DNA from: Bdellovibrionales bacterium
GTDB lineage: Bacteria > Bdellovibrionota > Bacteriovoracia > Bacteriovoracales > Bacteriovoracaceae
Reading direction: 5' to 3'
DNA length: 64,000 nt
NCBI GenBank assembly: GCA_018646675.1
Contig: JABGUH010000005.1
Location: 1 to 64,000 of the forward strand
How positions within the stretch are numbered: the stretch's first letter is position 1; every line of letters starts with the position of its first letter. Both the position numbers and the translations under genes were made by a program. The notes under the pieces are model-generated. The model saw nothing but the letters and a program-made list of their open reading frames with translations. It made no database searches and was not told where the DNA came from. Shown in pieces: positions 1 through 9,034 of this stretch.

Positions 1-19
1 AATGAGGAGAGTAAAAGCT

Positions 20-328
20 ATGTTACAAAATTCACGAACATTCCAACTATCAGTTACATTTTATCAAGAGTGTCAAAAAATGAAATTATCTAGGCATCTT
101 AAAGATCAGATGGATCGAGCATCATCTTCAATTGCACTAAATATCAGTGAAGGCTATGGCAAGGCTACCTATCGTGATCAACGAAAGTATTTTCATATTG
201 CACTCGGAAGTCTACGAGAGTCCCAATCCATTTTAATCCTTTCATCACTTGTTAATACTAAGGCTTATCAAGTAGCAGATAGACTGGGGGCATCACTTTA
301 CTGTCTAATTAAAGCACCTCCTCGCTAG
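20..328 (+). CDS. Four-helix-bundle protein (23S rRNA intervening-sequence protein family)
   Basis: The 102-residue product has the helical pattern and the motifs RASSSIALN, EGYGK and LGSLRE that mark the four-helix-bundle (S23/IVP) family. Members are often encoded in intervening sequences of 23S rRNA but also occur as free-standing chromosomal genes of unknown function. I start at the ATG at 20 because GAGGAG lies 10 nt upstream; an ATG at 2 is in frame but has no visible site. The gene converges on a paralogue at 325-624 that begins with nearly the same residues (MLQN.RT.QL), and the two stop codons overlap in CTAG (325-328). No rRNA sequence is visible here, so this is not an IVS inside 23S in this window. 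Confidence 0.8.
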   Translation: MLQNSRTFQLSVTFYQECQKMKLSRHLKDQMDRASSSIALNISEGYGKATYRDQRKYFHIALGSLRESQSILILSSLVNTKAYQVADRLGASLYCLIKAPPR

Positions 329-338
329 GAGGTGCTTT
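311..338. terminator. Shared bidirectional terminator hairpin
   Basis: A perfect 12-bp inverted repeat (311-322 and 327-338) with a CGCT loop begins with AAA and ends with TTT, so it could terminate transcription from either side. Both convergent genes end inside it: the palindromic CTAG at 325-328 supplies a TAG stop on each strand. Long U-tracts are absent, so termination strength is uncertain. Confidence 0.7.
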
Positions 339-624
339 GACAGAGGCGATAAGTTGATGCTGCCAAGTGATCGGCCAGAGCGGTCAGACTCTGATTGCCG
401 ATTAACTCTAAAATGGCTTGGCATTCACGAAGTGATCCCAAACTAATGTCATAGAATCGTCGCTGGTCATTCGGAGTTCTCTTCCCACTCCCTTCCGCCA
501 AATTCAAGCAGATACTGCTGCTGGCGCGATCAAACTGATCGCGAAGGTGACGCGGCATCTTTATCTTCTGACCCGCTCGGTAAAATTCAACTGCTAATTG
601 GTAGGTTCTAAAATTTTGCAACAT
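325..624 (-). CDS. Four-helix-bundle protein, paralogue of the gene at 20-328
   Basis: This 99-residue protein belongs to the same four-helix-bundle (23S IVP-type) family; the shared blocks are DRASSSI.LN, EG.GK, DQR and LGSLRE.Q.IL. The start at 624 is supported by TGAGGAG about 10 nt upstream. The leader (AAAATGAGGAG) resembles that of the convergent copy, so the pair looks like an inverted duplication including the ribosome-binding region. The function of free-standing members is unknown; they are thought to form ring-like oligomers. Its upstream side is occupied by a long hairpin (654-706). Confidence 0.8.
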   Translation of the reverse strand: MLQNFRTYQLAVEFYRAGQKIKMPRHLRDQFDRASSSICLNLAEGSGKRTPNDQRRFYDISLGSLRECQAILELIGNQSLTALADHLAASTYRLCQSTS

Positions 625-653
625 AATTTATCACTCCTCATTTTAAGGTTTTT

Positions 654-706
654 CCCCATTTTTTTTGGGGGGTTCACCCTGAAAGGCCCCCCACAAAAAA
701 ATGGGG
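654..706. repeat. Long imperfect inverted repeat
   Basis: The left arm (654-672: CCCC, A, eight T, six G) pairs with the right arm (687-706) with only one small bulge, and TTCA/TGAA (673-676/680-683) extends the stem inside. Runs of C, T, G and A alternate, so the hairpin would be very stable on either strand. Its place upstream of the minus-strand gene at 624 would insulate that gene from transcription arriving from the right, or structure its leader RNA. Confidence 0.65.
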
Positions 707-714
707 GAGGATTA

Positions 715-921
<207 letters not shown>

Positions 922-990
922 TCAAATTGCTGATTTCTATACTATTTCTCCTGATATTGCGTAGCTTCGATGGAGCATAGGGAGACAATT

Positions 991-3900
991 ATGAGTATTA
1001 TCAATTACTTAGGATCAAATTTACTTCGCACGACAACATTTTCCGCAACAATTTGTGCCATATTAATTGGTAATCAAACGGTGGAGGCGCGTGAGGGGGG
1101 CCGGAACTCCTACGATCGAAATATTACGAATGATCATATTAAGCGTAACCGTGGAGATAGTTTTTATACTGGTCGCAACTGGCGACAGAGTTATATTGGA
1201 GTTGGTGATTTTCGTTTAGCAGAAGATCGTCGTCTCTCCAAGGTTTTATCCCGTTTGGTCGAAGCAAAAGATAAGCACCAACAGGTGAGCAATCGTTTAA
1301 AGCAGAAACAGGGCGATTTAAATAAGCTCCAGAAAAAGCGTGATGGTCTAAATAGTAAAATTGAAAAGTTAAATCAACAGATGGTAAAGTTGGTGGAGCT
1401 TAAGCGCACCAAAGAGAAATTGATCGTAAAGATTGACTTGGCCCTGCCTCCTCTAAGAGTAAAATTACAAACCAAAAAAGATCAAATTACCGCACAAAAG
1501 ATTGAAGTGGCCGCAGCTCAGGTCGCTCAGCAGCAGGCGAAGAAGAAGATGGTTGAGGTTAAAGCAAAGGTTGATGCTTGTACCGAGAGTTGTGGTGATC
1601 TAAAGCTGGCCCTAAAGGGGGCACAGGTTATTTTAAATGAGGCAAGAGCGATCCATAATAGTAAACAGGAGAGTTTATCCACACTCCAAGATGAGAGAAA
1701 GGTGCTCGCTCAAACGATTAAAAAGCAGGAGCTTAAACGGGTAAACGCAGTCAAAACAAATGTTGAAATTACCAGTAAAATTGACAATAAAATTTTAATA
1801 GTTGCAAGTCTAAAGAGTGAACTACAAGTAGTTAAACAGGAGATCTCCCCGCTGCGCCAGTTAGTTAGTAAAATTAAGCAGCGTCAGCAGATTTTATTAG
1901 CCGAGCTGAATAAGATTAAGGCCCGTCGTCGTCAAGTACGTAGAAACTTAATTGATCGAATTTTAGAGATAAACCAGACCGGATTCGTTGCTGGTCGTGA
2001 CGATGGTAGAGCACAGGGCGAGATGATCGCTTATGATGTTGGTCAGACGATTGGTGCTCAAGATGGAGATAGTGATGGTGTGGAGCGTGGAAGTAGCGAA
2101 GGACGGCAACGTGAGTATCGCACCGGTTTTGCTCAAGGCGAAGTAATTGGTGAAAATCGTGCCCAAGCGGAGGGTGAGCAAGATGGAACTCGTCTTGGTA
2201 CCCGTGATGGTAATATTGCTGCCGCTACTGCCGAAGGCAGAGTGGCAGGAGTTATTCGCGCCAACAATTCAGATGCACCCTCGGTTGGACGTGCCCAGGG
2301 GGAGCGCGATGGTTTGGCCCGTGCTGAACGACGTGGTAGTGAAGTTGGTACACCTCGAGGTGAGACTGAGGCGATCGCTAAATATGAAGATCGTCAATTG
2401 AAAAAAGTAAATGTGGATGGAGCTTTTCAGGGAACCTTTTCATATCGGATTCCATCCTTTCCTGGTGGTAGTAGTAGCTCTCGATACTCGCGAGATTTTT
2501 ATGATATCTCTCTCTACCGTGGTGATGATCTTGCCGCTAACTATCCTCGCACACTAGTGAGTCGAGCAGTTGTAGACGGTTATCGTGCTGGATTTTTCCC
2601 TACCATGGAGGAGCAATTCCTAAATTTAATTGGAACGATCTATCAACAATATTATAACCGTGCTTATCAAACAGCATATAACACGGCATTAGATCGCTTC
2701 TACCAAGAGTCTTTGGTCCGAGGTAAGGCAGATGGGGAAGAGGAGATGTTTAATGCTCGTTATCCCGGCATTCGTGATGAGTTTAGAGCTGAGTTTAGAG
2801 TACGCTTTACCAAAGACCCTAATCGTGCATCTAGTGACTACCGGAATACCTATGCAGCAGTTGAGGAGAGGCGCTACCAAAGTCGCTACGAGGAAATTCG
2901 TGCAGATTACTACCAACAACATGAGCAATCTACTTATGATAGCAATATTGCTGGTCAGACCGAACATTTTCGACAGTTACGTTTTGATCAAGTTGATCAG
3001 ATCTATACAAAAAACCCGGTCTTGAAATTTGTAGTAAATACCATTGTTGATGGTGGCATTAACGGTGTGGCCGCACGGGATGGAGTGTTTCAACCAGAGG
3101 AGCAGATGATCTACAGCGTGACATTTGTCAATTATGGGAAAACAGCTGCCACTAATGTAAAAGTTGTCAGTGATGGTAGTGGAAAACAGATCACTCTTCC
3201 TACTATCCCCGCTGAGTCAGTGGCAACAGTCGTAAACGGGGTACGCGCCTTTACACCAACCATTGACGGTATTCAAGCGAATGCTAAACGCTCGACGCTA
3301 TCGATCAAGGCAGAGTTCGATTCAAGTTTAACAAAAATTCTTGGACGGCACTATGATGATAGTGCTACCCAAACCCTAAAGCGTAATAGCAGTGAGTACT
3401 ACCAAATTAGCTACCCGTTAGCAGTTGATCAACTAAAATTAACAGAGACACTGCTACTTGGAACTGCTGATCAAGTGCAAGTTACACTTTCAAATAACTC
3501 CAATCGAGCTTATGACAACACTTCTGGTGATATCCAAGTGCTACTTACGGCCAACTCACAAGGGATAGATATTACCAATCAATTTTCTGCTCTTACACGG
3601 CTAGAGCGCAAATCGACTACTACGAAAAATGGGGCGTCTATCCTGGTTGTTAGTGAGGATGATGCTTTTCGTCGGATGTCACTGGATTTAAAAGTGGTAA
3701 AAAATGGTGTAACACTAGCATTGCTAAAGGATCAGCTGCCGATTATGGCCAAGGTTCCATTTATCGCTAAAAAAGGGGCCCCGGTGTTAGTGATCGACTC
3801 TAATCGTGATACTGATCAGGTGGTAACTGCCATTCAGCAGATTAACCAACATCTGTTGGGTACCCCCTCACTTGGTACTAAGCTTATCTCACTACTTGAT

Positions 3901-4821
3901 ACTTCGATCAGCGAGAATCGCAAATTGATGGGTCAGCCTTTAAGCAATAAAAGTGTTGTTGTATTGGGACTGGATAGTAGTGACATGCAGAGTGTTGTGG
4001 CGATGTTAAAAACTTCTGATAGTGCTGCAGTTTCACTCGTTGGCCAAGGGGAGTCATCCACCGCGTGGCGTACCCTTAAAGGCTTAAACCATGTTGTCTT
4101 TAAACCAGAGCTTAATTTAGAGGGGCGAGAGGATAAGTTAGAGCAGCCGATCTATGCGGTTAGTAAATTTAAGGTGAGTAAAAAATCCTATAAGTTACTT
4201 CGTAAAAACATGAGTACATTTACCCGTTTTGAATATCTTCGCGAGATAGGAACTGCATTGAAATTGAGCGCCCTGTTCTCGATGGGAGAAGAGGAGCTAG
4301 CTAATACAATTAAGGAGCTGTCAGCGGCCCAAATTAGAGACCTTAAAGGGGATGGCGCTCGTTTATTCCTCCAAATGCTTAATACCCGGGTAATTTTGGA
4401 GCTGACAAATGCCTCGGATGCTTATGGAGAGAGTTGCTCAGGCTGGTTGTGGAATCGTAAATGTGACAAGAAGGGAGAAATTTTTGGAAGTCTTAAACTA
4501 TATAATACCCTTCGCGGGCAAACTGGAAGCAACCTAAGTAGTGCTTTGGTAAGTGGCATTGTCGCCTTTACAGCAGAGGATGCGTTAGATTATCACAGCC
4601 GTTTAAGACGTGACAACGAGCTATCCAACTCATTTAACAATGCTATCGCGAAAAGAAATCGCAAGATAGATAAGCTGGCCCGTAAGGTAGCAAAAAAGCA
4701 TGGGATTCGCACTGCTACCTACAGTGGTGGCTATAGCTATAAGAGTGAGTTTGAGCGCATAATCACCAACTACACACCATATAAATATGTGGAGCGGCGT
4801 GATCAGGATAGTAATAATTAG
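991..4821 (+). CDS. Large exported coiled-coil / GxxxG-array protein, function unknown
   Basis: The predicted product is 1276 residues. I start at ATG 991 because AGGGAG lies 8 nt upstream and the next residues form a Sec signal (hydrophobic TTTFSATICAILIG, then a likely cut after VEA); an ATG at 970 is also in frame. Seen in order: a Lys/Gln-rich coiled coil (about 80-325), a run of GxxxG/DG repeats (about 331-458), a Tyr/Arg-rich region (about 500-670), a segment from about 679 resembling CARDB/DUF11-like beta domains (V.F.NYGKT.A.NV), then a mixed C-terminal part with another charged helical end. I do not recognise the family. It is probably periplasmic or surface-exposed; the glycine array suggests helix-helix packing or oligomerisation. 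A hairpin follows at 4835-4861. Confidence 0.8.
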   Translation: MSIINYLGSNLLRTTTFSATICAILIGNQTVEAREGGRNSYDRNITNDHIKRNRGDSFYTGRNWRQSYIGVGDFRLAEDRRLSKVLSRLVEAKDKHQQVSNRLKQKQGDLNKLQKKRDGLNSKIEKLNQQMVKLVELKRTKEKLIVKIDLALPPLRVKLQTKKDQITAQKIEVAAAQVAQQQAKKKMVEVKAKVDACTESCGDLKLALKGAQVILNEARAIHNSKQESLSTLQDERKVLAQTIKKQELKRVNAVKTNVEITSKIDNKILIVASLKSELQVVKQEISPLRQLVSKIKQRQQILLAELNKIKARRRQVRRNLIDRILEINQTGFVAGRDDGRAQGEMIAYDVGQTIGAQDGDSDGVERGSSEGRQREYRTGFAQGEVIGENRAQAEGEQDGTRLGTRDGNIAAATAEGRVAGVIRANNSDAPSVGRAQGERDGLARAERRGSEVGTPRGETEAIAKYEDRQLKKVNVDGAFQGTFSYRIPSFPGGSSSSRYSRDFYDISLYRGDDLAANYPRTLVSRAVVDGYRAGFFPTMEEQFLNLIGTIYQQYYNRAYQTAYNTALDRFYQESLVRGKADGEEEMFNARYPGIRDEFRAEFRVRFTKDPNRASSDYRNTYAAVEERRYQSRYEEIRADYYQQHEQSTYDSNIAGQTEHFRQLRFDQVDQIYTKNPVLKFVVNTIVDGGINGVAARDGVFQPEEQMIYSVTFVNYGKTAATNVKVVSDGSGKQITLPTIPAESVATVVNGVRAFTPTIDGIQANAKRSTLSIKAEFDSSLTKILGRHYDDSATQTLKRNSSEYYQISYPLAVDQLKLTETLLLGTADQVQVTLSNNSNRAYDNTSGDIQVLLTANSQGIDITNQFSALTRLERKSTTTKNGASILVVSEDDAFRRMSLDLKVVKNGVTLALLKDQLPIMAKVPFIAKKGAPVLVIDSNRDTDQVVTAIQQINQHLLGTPSLGTKLISLLDTSISENRKLMGQPLSNKSVVVLGLDSSDMQSVVAMLKTSDSAAVSLVGQGESSTAWRTLKGLNHVVFKPELNLEGREDKLEQPIYAVSKFKVSKKSYKLLRKNMSTFTRFEYLREIGTALKLSALFSMGEEELANTIKELSAAQIRDLKGDGARLFLQMLNTRVILELTNASDAYGESCSGWLWNRKCDKKGEIFGSLKLYNTLRGQTGSNLSSALVSGIVAFTAEDALDYHSRLRRDNELSNSFNNAIAKRNRKIDKLARKVAKKHGIRTATYSGGYSYKSEFERIITNYTPYKYVERRDQDSNN

Positions 4822-4834
4822 ATTTTAGGACGAG

Positions 4835-4861
4835 CAGATTGGACATTATCAGTCCAATCTG
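4835..4861 (+). terminator. Candidate terminator hairpin
   Basis: A perfect 10-bp stem (4835-4844 / 4852-4861) with a 7-nt loop lies 14 nt after the stop of the 1276-residue gene. The following sequence is only moderately T-rich, so it may be a weak terminator or a 3'-end stabiliser. Confidence 0.5.
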
Positions 4862-5027
4862 TTCCTGCTTGTCTCCCTCGCATCCTGCTCCTGTTTGTTG
4901 ACCTAATTGTTCAGGATATAACCACCAGAAAACCACTTGAGTATTTAAGTCAAATTTCAATTCTGTCGATATAGGTGATTGACCAAGCTATTGGATCGTA
5001 GATGCTTTTATTTAGGCTGGAGCAAAA

Positions 5028-6155
5028 ATGGAGAGAGTAGTCCCTTTTATTATTATTCAACTATTTATCCTGGTAGCGATTTCCATGCCGGTTTTAGCGA
5101 CAGAGGAGCTAACTAACTCCCACCTTGGCCCCAAAACAATTAAGCGTTATCACCAACTAATTCAGCAGGGAGTAGATAGTTATAATCAGGACCGCTGGAA
5201 TCTCGATTCTCCTTTGATGCATGCACCACACTTTAACCGCTTTAAAAAAACATTGCGCACAAAAGGGATCAAACAGTTACCAAAGATTACCTTGGAAGGT
5301 GATCAGTTGGCACTTCAAGTAGGTAACTATCTATTAAAAGGTATCCAAGTTGATTTTTTAAAAAAGACCATCTCTGTTGGAGAGTACACCTACAATATGA
5401 ATAATCTTAATTCAGTGGATAGGGAGCTAGAGTTATTAGAAAAATTTTTACAGCAACATCCGCCAGTGGTTGAAAAGTTAACCTCTAACTGGCTACAAGA
5501 GGCGGTGATCAGCTCCGCTTACGCTGAACCAGTCACAGCGGCAGCAGTGACCTTAACTGCAGGGCAGGTCGCCTTGGCGTTGGCCGGTACTGTTATTTTT
5601 ATTACCCTAGCAGCAGGGTTAATTATCGTTACCGCCAGTGTCGCGCAACGGCTGCATGGTGACCTGTTTGCTGATCAGATTCTTGAAGACTTTGATCAGA
5701 ATATTCTACAACAGTTGGGGCACTGCCAAGCACTGCCGACTGGCATAAGTGAGCAGCAGCAAGGAGAGGCAGAGACTAAAATAACAACCCTTTTTAACTC
5801 CTATAATCGGATCGCAGACTATCGGATATATAACGATCCGCGTGAAGCGATGGCCAGCATCTTCCCGTGGGTTAATAAGTTAACTACTAAAGAGATGAGT
5901 GAGTTAAGAACGGAGCACAACTGTACCGATTTTAGTAAAAAATTTCTTGCTACAATGAATCGCTATAAGTGGGTAGATCATAAATTGACCGTACAAAAAT
6001 TAGAGCAGACCTGTCTCCATTCCCAGCAGCTTGAAGCTTGTCTTAAGGGCTTGGGAGATGAAATCTATAACCAGCAGCGTAGTGATCGACAGAAGGAGTA
6101 TTTTGAGCTGCTCAGGGCCCCCCAAGAGAATCAACCCAAGACTAGAGAGCAGTAG
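5028..6155 (+). CDS. Exported or membrane-anchored protein, function unknown
   Basis: The 375-residue product begins with a signal-like segment (FIIIQLFILVAISMPVLA) and has a second strongly hydrophobic stretch at about residues 170-205, rich in Ala, Val and Ile, followed by a hydrophilic C-terminal domain with several cysteines. GGAG lies about 8 nt before the ATG. It follows the 1276-residue exported gene by about 200 bp on the same strand, so the two may act together, but nothing identifies a reaction. The 3' end overlaps the convergent methyltransferase gene by 14 bp. Confidence 0.75.
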   Translation: MERVVPFIIIQLFILVAISMPVLATEELTNSHLGPKTIKRYHQLIQQGVDSYNQDRWNLDSPLMHAPHFNRFKKTLRTKGIKQLPKITLEGDQLALQVGNYLLKGIQVDFLKKTISVGEYTYNMNNLNSVDRELELLEKFLQQHPPVVEKLTSNWLQEAVISSAYAEPVTAAAVTLTAGQVALALAGTVIFITLAAGLIIVTASVAQRLHGDLFADQILEDFDQNILQQLGHCQALPTGISEQQQGEAETKITTLFNSYNRIADYRIYNDPREAMASIFPWVNKLTTKEMSELRTEHNCTDFSKKFLATMNRYKWVDHKLTVQKLEQTCLHSQQLEACLKGLGDEIYNQQRSDRQKEYFELLRAPQENQPKTREQ

Positions 6156-6717
6156 CCTCTGACTCCCTAGAGAGTAGAAAAAGTATCGGTCCCGGTGCTG
6201 GTGAAGTGTGCTGTCGGACTAAAAATCCTTGATCACTTAGTCGCTGCATAACTCCTGCGATGGCACTAATCTCATCGCTTCCTCCCTCATGTCCCTGGTA
6301 AGCCAAGATCGTGATGATCCCGGTGGGAGCTAAAAGAGTTATTGCACCTTGAATCGCCTGGCAGGTAATCAACGGTTGGGTAATGATTTGAGGATCGCCG
6401 CCCGGCAGATAGCCCAGATTAAATGTGATCGCCTTCACTCTGCCATGATATTCCTGTGGAATAAATGATGGCATTAAGGTGTGACAAGCTTGAATTAAAG
6501 TAACTCCATCTAGGTTGTACATGCTCGTTAGACGTTTAGTTGTTGCCGTAATTGCTTTAGGTTGAATATCAAATCCAAAGACTCTCCCTGTTGCTCCAAC
6601 CTTTCTTGCTAAAAGGAGGGTGTCATTGCCATTTCCCGTTGTGGCATCGATTACAATATCTCCGACGTTCACTTTTTGGCTGAGAATTTGGTGGGCCAGA
6701 GTTTTTAGAAGTACCAT
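6142..6717 (-). CDS. Class I SAM methyltransferase, YtqB/MnmM-like
   Basis: The core GDIVIDATTGNGNDTLLLA followed by GFDIQ and a later NLGYLPGGD matches the YtqB/MnmM (rRNA methylase-like, PF06962) family. YtqB of Bacillus is known to complete mnm5s2U34 in certain tRNAs, so this is a likely tRNA wobble-uridine methyltransferase. I favour ATG 6717, which gives 191 residues and starts in line with family members; a GTG at 6762 would overlap the upstream protease gene, whose stop lies at 6731-6733. Neither start has a clear ribosome-binding site, so translation is probably coupled to the gene upstream. Confidence 0.75.
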   Translation of the reverse strand: MVLLKTLAHQILSQKVNVGDIVIDATTGNGNDTLLLARKVGATGRVFGFDIQPKAITATTKRLTSMYNLDGVTLIQACHTLMPSFIPQEYHGRVKAITFNLGYLPGGDPQIITQPLITCQAIQGAITLLAPTGIITILAYQGHEGGSDEISAIAGVMQRLSDQGFLVRQHTSPAPGPILFLLSRESEATAL

Positions 6718-6730
6718 CTTAAGTGGCCGA

Positions 6731-7606
6731 TCAAGGAAGGGTGTAGATGTTACTACGAGCACTGTTGATAAAATGCAATTTAGTCGCAGCTCTCTTTATA
6801 CACGTTTTTAGCCTTGAGAGCTGCTGATGGCAAGCGGAGATCACTCTTCCCGCCGCTACTGCAACAGCGTAGGATGTTCCTCCAAAACGGATATTCTTCT
6901 CACCTGCACCATCGAAGGCAAAATTAATCAGTTTTTGGTTAAGTTGATTAGGGTCGAGGTAGATTCCACCATTATAAGGGGTCGGAAGTTTTGATGGTAG
7001 GAAGCTACCAATCAGTATCATCAGCTGTGACTTACTACTCTGGGGCCATAGTATAGTTTTAGGGTTGATGCCTAAACCGATATTACCTGCGGCAACCAAG
7101 CTGGGGGCGGTTAATTTCAACTTATTGGGCCTTGAAATTGGTAGACCTGCAGCGATCACCTGTAGGTTGATTTTGTTCTTTTTTGACCAGTTTAGGGCGC
7201 TACTCCAATATCCCAGTCGCTGCTTGCCAGAGTGGTCAAAGAGTACCAGAGGATGAATAATAATTTTTCGCTTACTGGAGATATTTTTTAAGATATTTCG
7301 AAGGACATAGTGCCCATGGAAAGAGCGGTAAAATTTTCGATCAATATCTTCAGGGCAGGGACGATCGTTAGGTTCGACACTACTCGGCCAGATGTTTTTA
7401 GCGATAGTGATATGCGGGTAGATCTTAGTGTAGTTATACTTTTGACAGATAGGGGTATCAAACAGTGCGAGCTTTAGTGGTTGATCTGCTAATGCTGCCG
7501 CCGTTATCAGCGGCAGCATCAACAGTAACGTTATTAGATATAAAAATAATTTATAACATTTTGTTATTAATAATTTTTTCTGCTGTAATTCTCTCTTCTT
7601 CAGCAC
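6731..7606 (-). CDS. Small subtilisin-like (S8) serine protease, exported
   Basis: After a signal peptide (hydrophobic LFLYLITLLLMLPLITAAALA), the four subtilase landmarks occur in the right order: Asp50 in LALFDT, His97 in FHGHYV, the oxyanion Asn175 in VAAGN, and Ser245 in GGTSYAVAVAAG. Sequences around Asp and His are divergent from the classic DTG and HGTHVAG. At 291 residues it is a minimal domain with no clear propeptide, and activity is inferred, not certain. It overlaps the upstream L,D-transpeptidase gene by 56 bp and the downstream methyltransferase start region, so it belongs to a tight three-gene unit. The substrate is unknown; the neighbour suggests envelope work. Confidence 0.7.
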   Translation of the reverse strand: MLKKRELQQKKLLITKCYKLFLYLITLLLMLPLITAAALADQPLKLALFDTPICQKYNYTKIYPHITIAKNIWPSSVEPNDRPCPEDIDRKFYRSFHGHYVLRNILKNISSKRKIIIHPLVLFDHSGKQRLGYWSSALNWSKKNKINLQVIAAGLPISRPNKLKLTAPSLVAAGNIGLGINPKTILWPQSSKSQLMILIGSFLPSKLPTPYNGGIYLDPNQLNQKLINFAFDGAGEKNIRFGGTSYAVAVAAGRVISACHQQLSRLKTCIKRAATKLHFINSARSNIYTLP

Positions 7607-8759
7607 TAATCAGCCCCTTCTCCATATCTTCTCTGACCTTGTTTAGCATTGAATCTTGCTTTTTAGTTAGGCACTTGCGAAGAGGGTACTCGATATAGTT
7701 TTGATCGTCATTAAACATCTCAAGAGGCACCGGGCGGTGGACAGTTCCGATTAGTACCAGTGCTGGAACCTTTTGAAACCAGAAGAACTCTTTTTTACGC
7801 CGACAACGAGGCGCATCCGGGCTTCCCACATTGACGACGGTCTTATAGCGGCCATTGATCTTACCCCATGGGTGATCAAGATTTGCCCCTTCGTTGTCTT
7901 GGATGCGGTAGGAGATATTTAGAGGGATTGAGTCCTGAGGACCATACTCTGCTAGGTTGTAAAAAGCGAGCAGATCTGCTTTGCGGGTTCGTAAACAACC
8001 GTGGGATACAAATGAGCGTTGCAACTCTTTCTTATTTTGACGGATGTGAAAGCCGATAGCAGTTACTTTATCATCACCACCAGTAATTCGGATAAATGGC
8101 AGGCCTTTATAGTAAGAGGGACGCTTACGGGATTGGATAAGACGTTTCTTCTCAATTTTTCCGTTGGCAATTGTCTGGGTTAGTAGCTCATACTTACCGG
8201 TATTGCGAACCATCTCATCGATTGCTCCTACTCCAAGTGGAAAAACCATGCTAATTCCATGAGAGCGATCCCGTAGTACAACTTTTCTATTTATTAGGGA
8301 TACATCCGCTCTAAAGAAGGTGTCAGCTAGATTAATGCTCTCTAAGTGGCGAGTGGAAACATCTTTAAACTTATCTCGCTTAATACGCTGGTAACTTACT
8401 TGAAAACGCTCAAATCCGGTAAAGCTGCGATCCTGGATAAAGGCGGTAAGCTTGAGGGTAACTTGTTTTCCATTAATCACAGGTCTCTCTGTTAGAAAGA
8501 TATTGTGAATTACTTTGGCTTGATGGCGAAGAAATTGTCCGCGATTGTCTTCAATCAACTCACTTACTTTGCCAAATTCGGGGAAAACATTTTTCGCCAG
8601 CGAGGTAATAGATAGATCAGCAATTCTTACTCCGACCATCATATTATTCAATCTTTCAGGGATTTCCGCTACGACTTGTGCTGAGAATAGCAGGGTAAAT
8701 GAGAGAAGAGATCCTGCCATGGCATTGCGTAGCAGGTGTCTAGTATTAATTTGAAACAT
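7551..8759 (-). CDS. L,D-transpeptidase (YkuD domain), exported
   Basis: The 402-residue protein has an N-terminal signal (AMAGSLLSFTLLFSAQVVAE) and the YkuD signature GFH then SHGCLR, giving His238 and catalytic Cys255. Such enzymes make 3-3 crosslinks in peptidoglycan, attach lipoproteins, or edit side chains in the periplasm. The N-terminal 220 residues before the catalytic domain are not recognised. GGAGT stands 9 nt upstream of the ATG. It heads the minus-strand unit with the subtilisin-like gene and diverges from dnaE across a 275-bp gap. Confidence 0.88.
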   Translation of the reverse strand: MFQINTRHLLRNAMAGSLLSFTLLFSAQVVAEIPERLNNMMVGVRIADLSITSLAKNVFPEFGKVSELIEDNRGQFLRHQAKVIHNIFLTERPVINGKQVTLKLTAFIQDRSFTGFERFQVSYQRIKRDKFKDVSTRHLESINLADTFFRADVSLINRKVVLRDRSHGISMVFPLGVGAIDEMVRNTGKYELLTQTIANGKIEKKRLIQSRKRPSYYKGLPFIRITGGDDKVTAIGFHIRQNKKELQRSFVSHGCLRTRKADLLAFYNLAEYGPQDSIPLNISYRIQDNEGANLDHPWGKINGRYKTVVNVGSPDAPRCRRKKEFFWFQKVPALVLIGTVHRPVPLEMFNDDQNYIEYPLRKCLTKKQDSMLNKVREDMEKGLISAEEERITAEKIINNKML

Positions 8760-8800
8760 CGGTTTTACTCCTAATTGTAAAGGGCTTCTAAATTATTAGA

Positions 8801-8810
8801 ATTCTAGAAT
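8801..8810. promoter_or_regulatory. Palindrome upstream of the L,D-transpeptidase gene
   Basis: ATTCTAGAAT is a perfect 10-bp palindrome, overlapping a second small palindrome (AGAATTCT, 8798-8805), 42 bp before the transpeptidase start. It could be an operator in the divergent ldt/dnaE region; no regulator is implied. Confidence 0.3.
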
Positions 8811-8905
8811 ACGGACAACCAATAGCGAGTAGTGATACTGGTTGGGAAGGGGGTATGTAAAAATACCATTTAAGTCACAGCGCAGCATTAGCAGGCGCCG
8901 TGCGT

Positions 8906-8911
8906 TATAAT
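8906..8911 (+). promoter_or_regulatory. Candidate -10 element for dnaE
   Basis: A perfect TATAAT lies 124 bp upstream of the dnaE start in the divergent region. No good -35 hexamer is visible at 16-18 nt, so the assignment is tentative. Confidence 0.35.
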
Positions 8912-9034
8912 TAACATCCCTACGGTTCAAATCTGTACTAAAGTATATCTAAAAAAAGTAGGAGGCATGGTTAGCGTAAAGAGTAACTATTTGGTAGCAT
9001 CACTTGCCCCTACTACCTCTAGGAATGAGCAATT

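Noticed and set aside
8926-8937. GGTTCAAATC-like T-loop suggesting a tRNA
   Set aside because: No acceptor stem, D-arm or anticodon arm could be folded around it.
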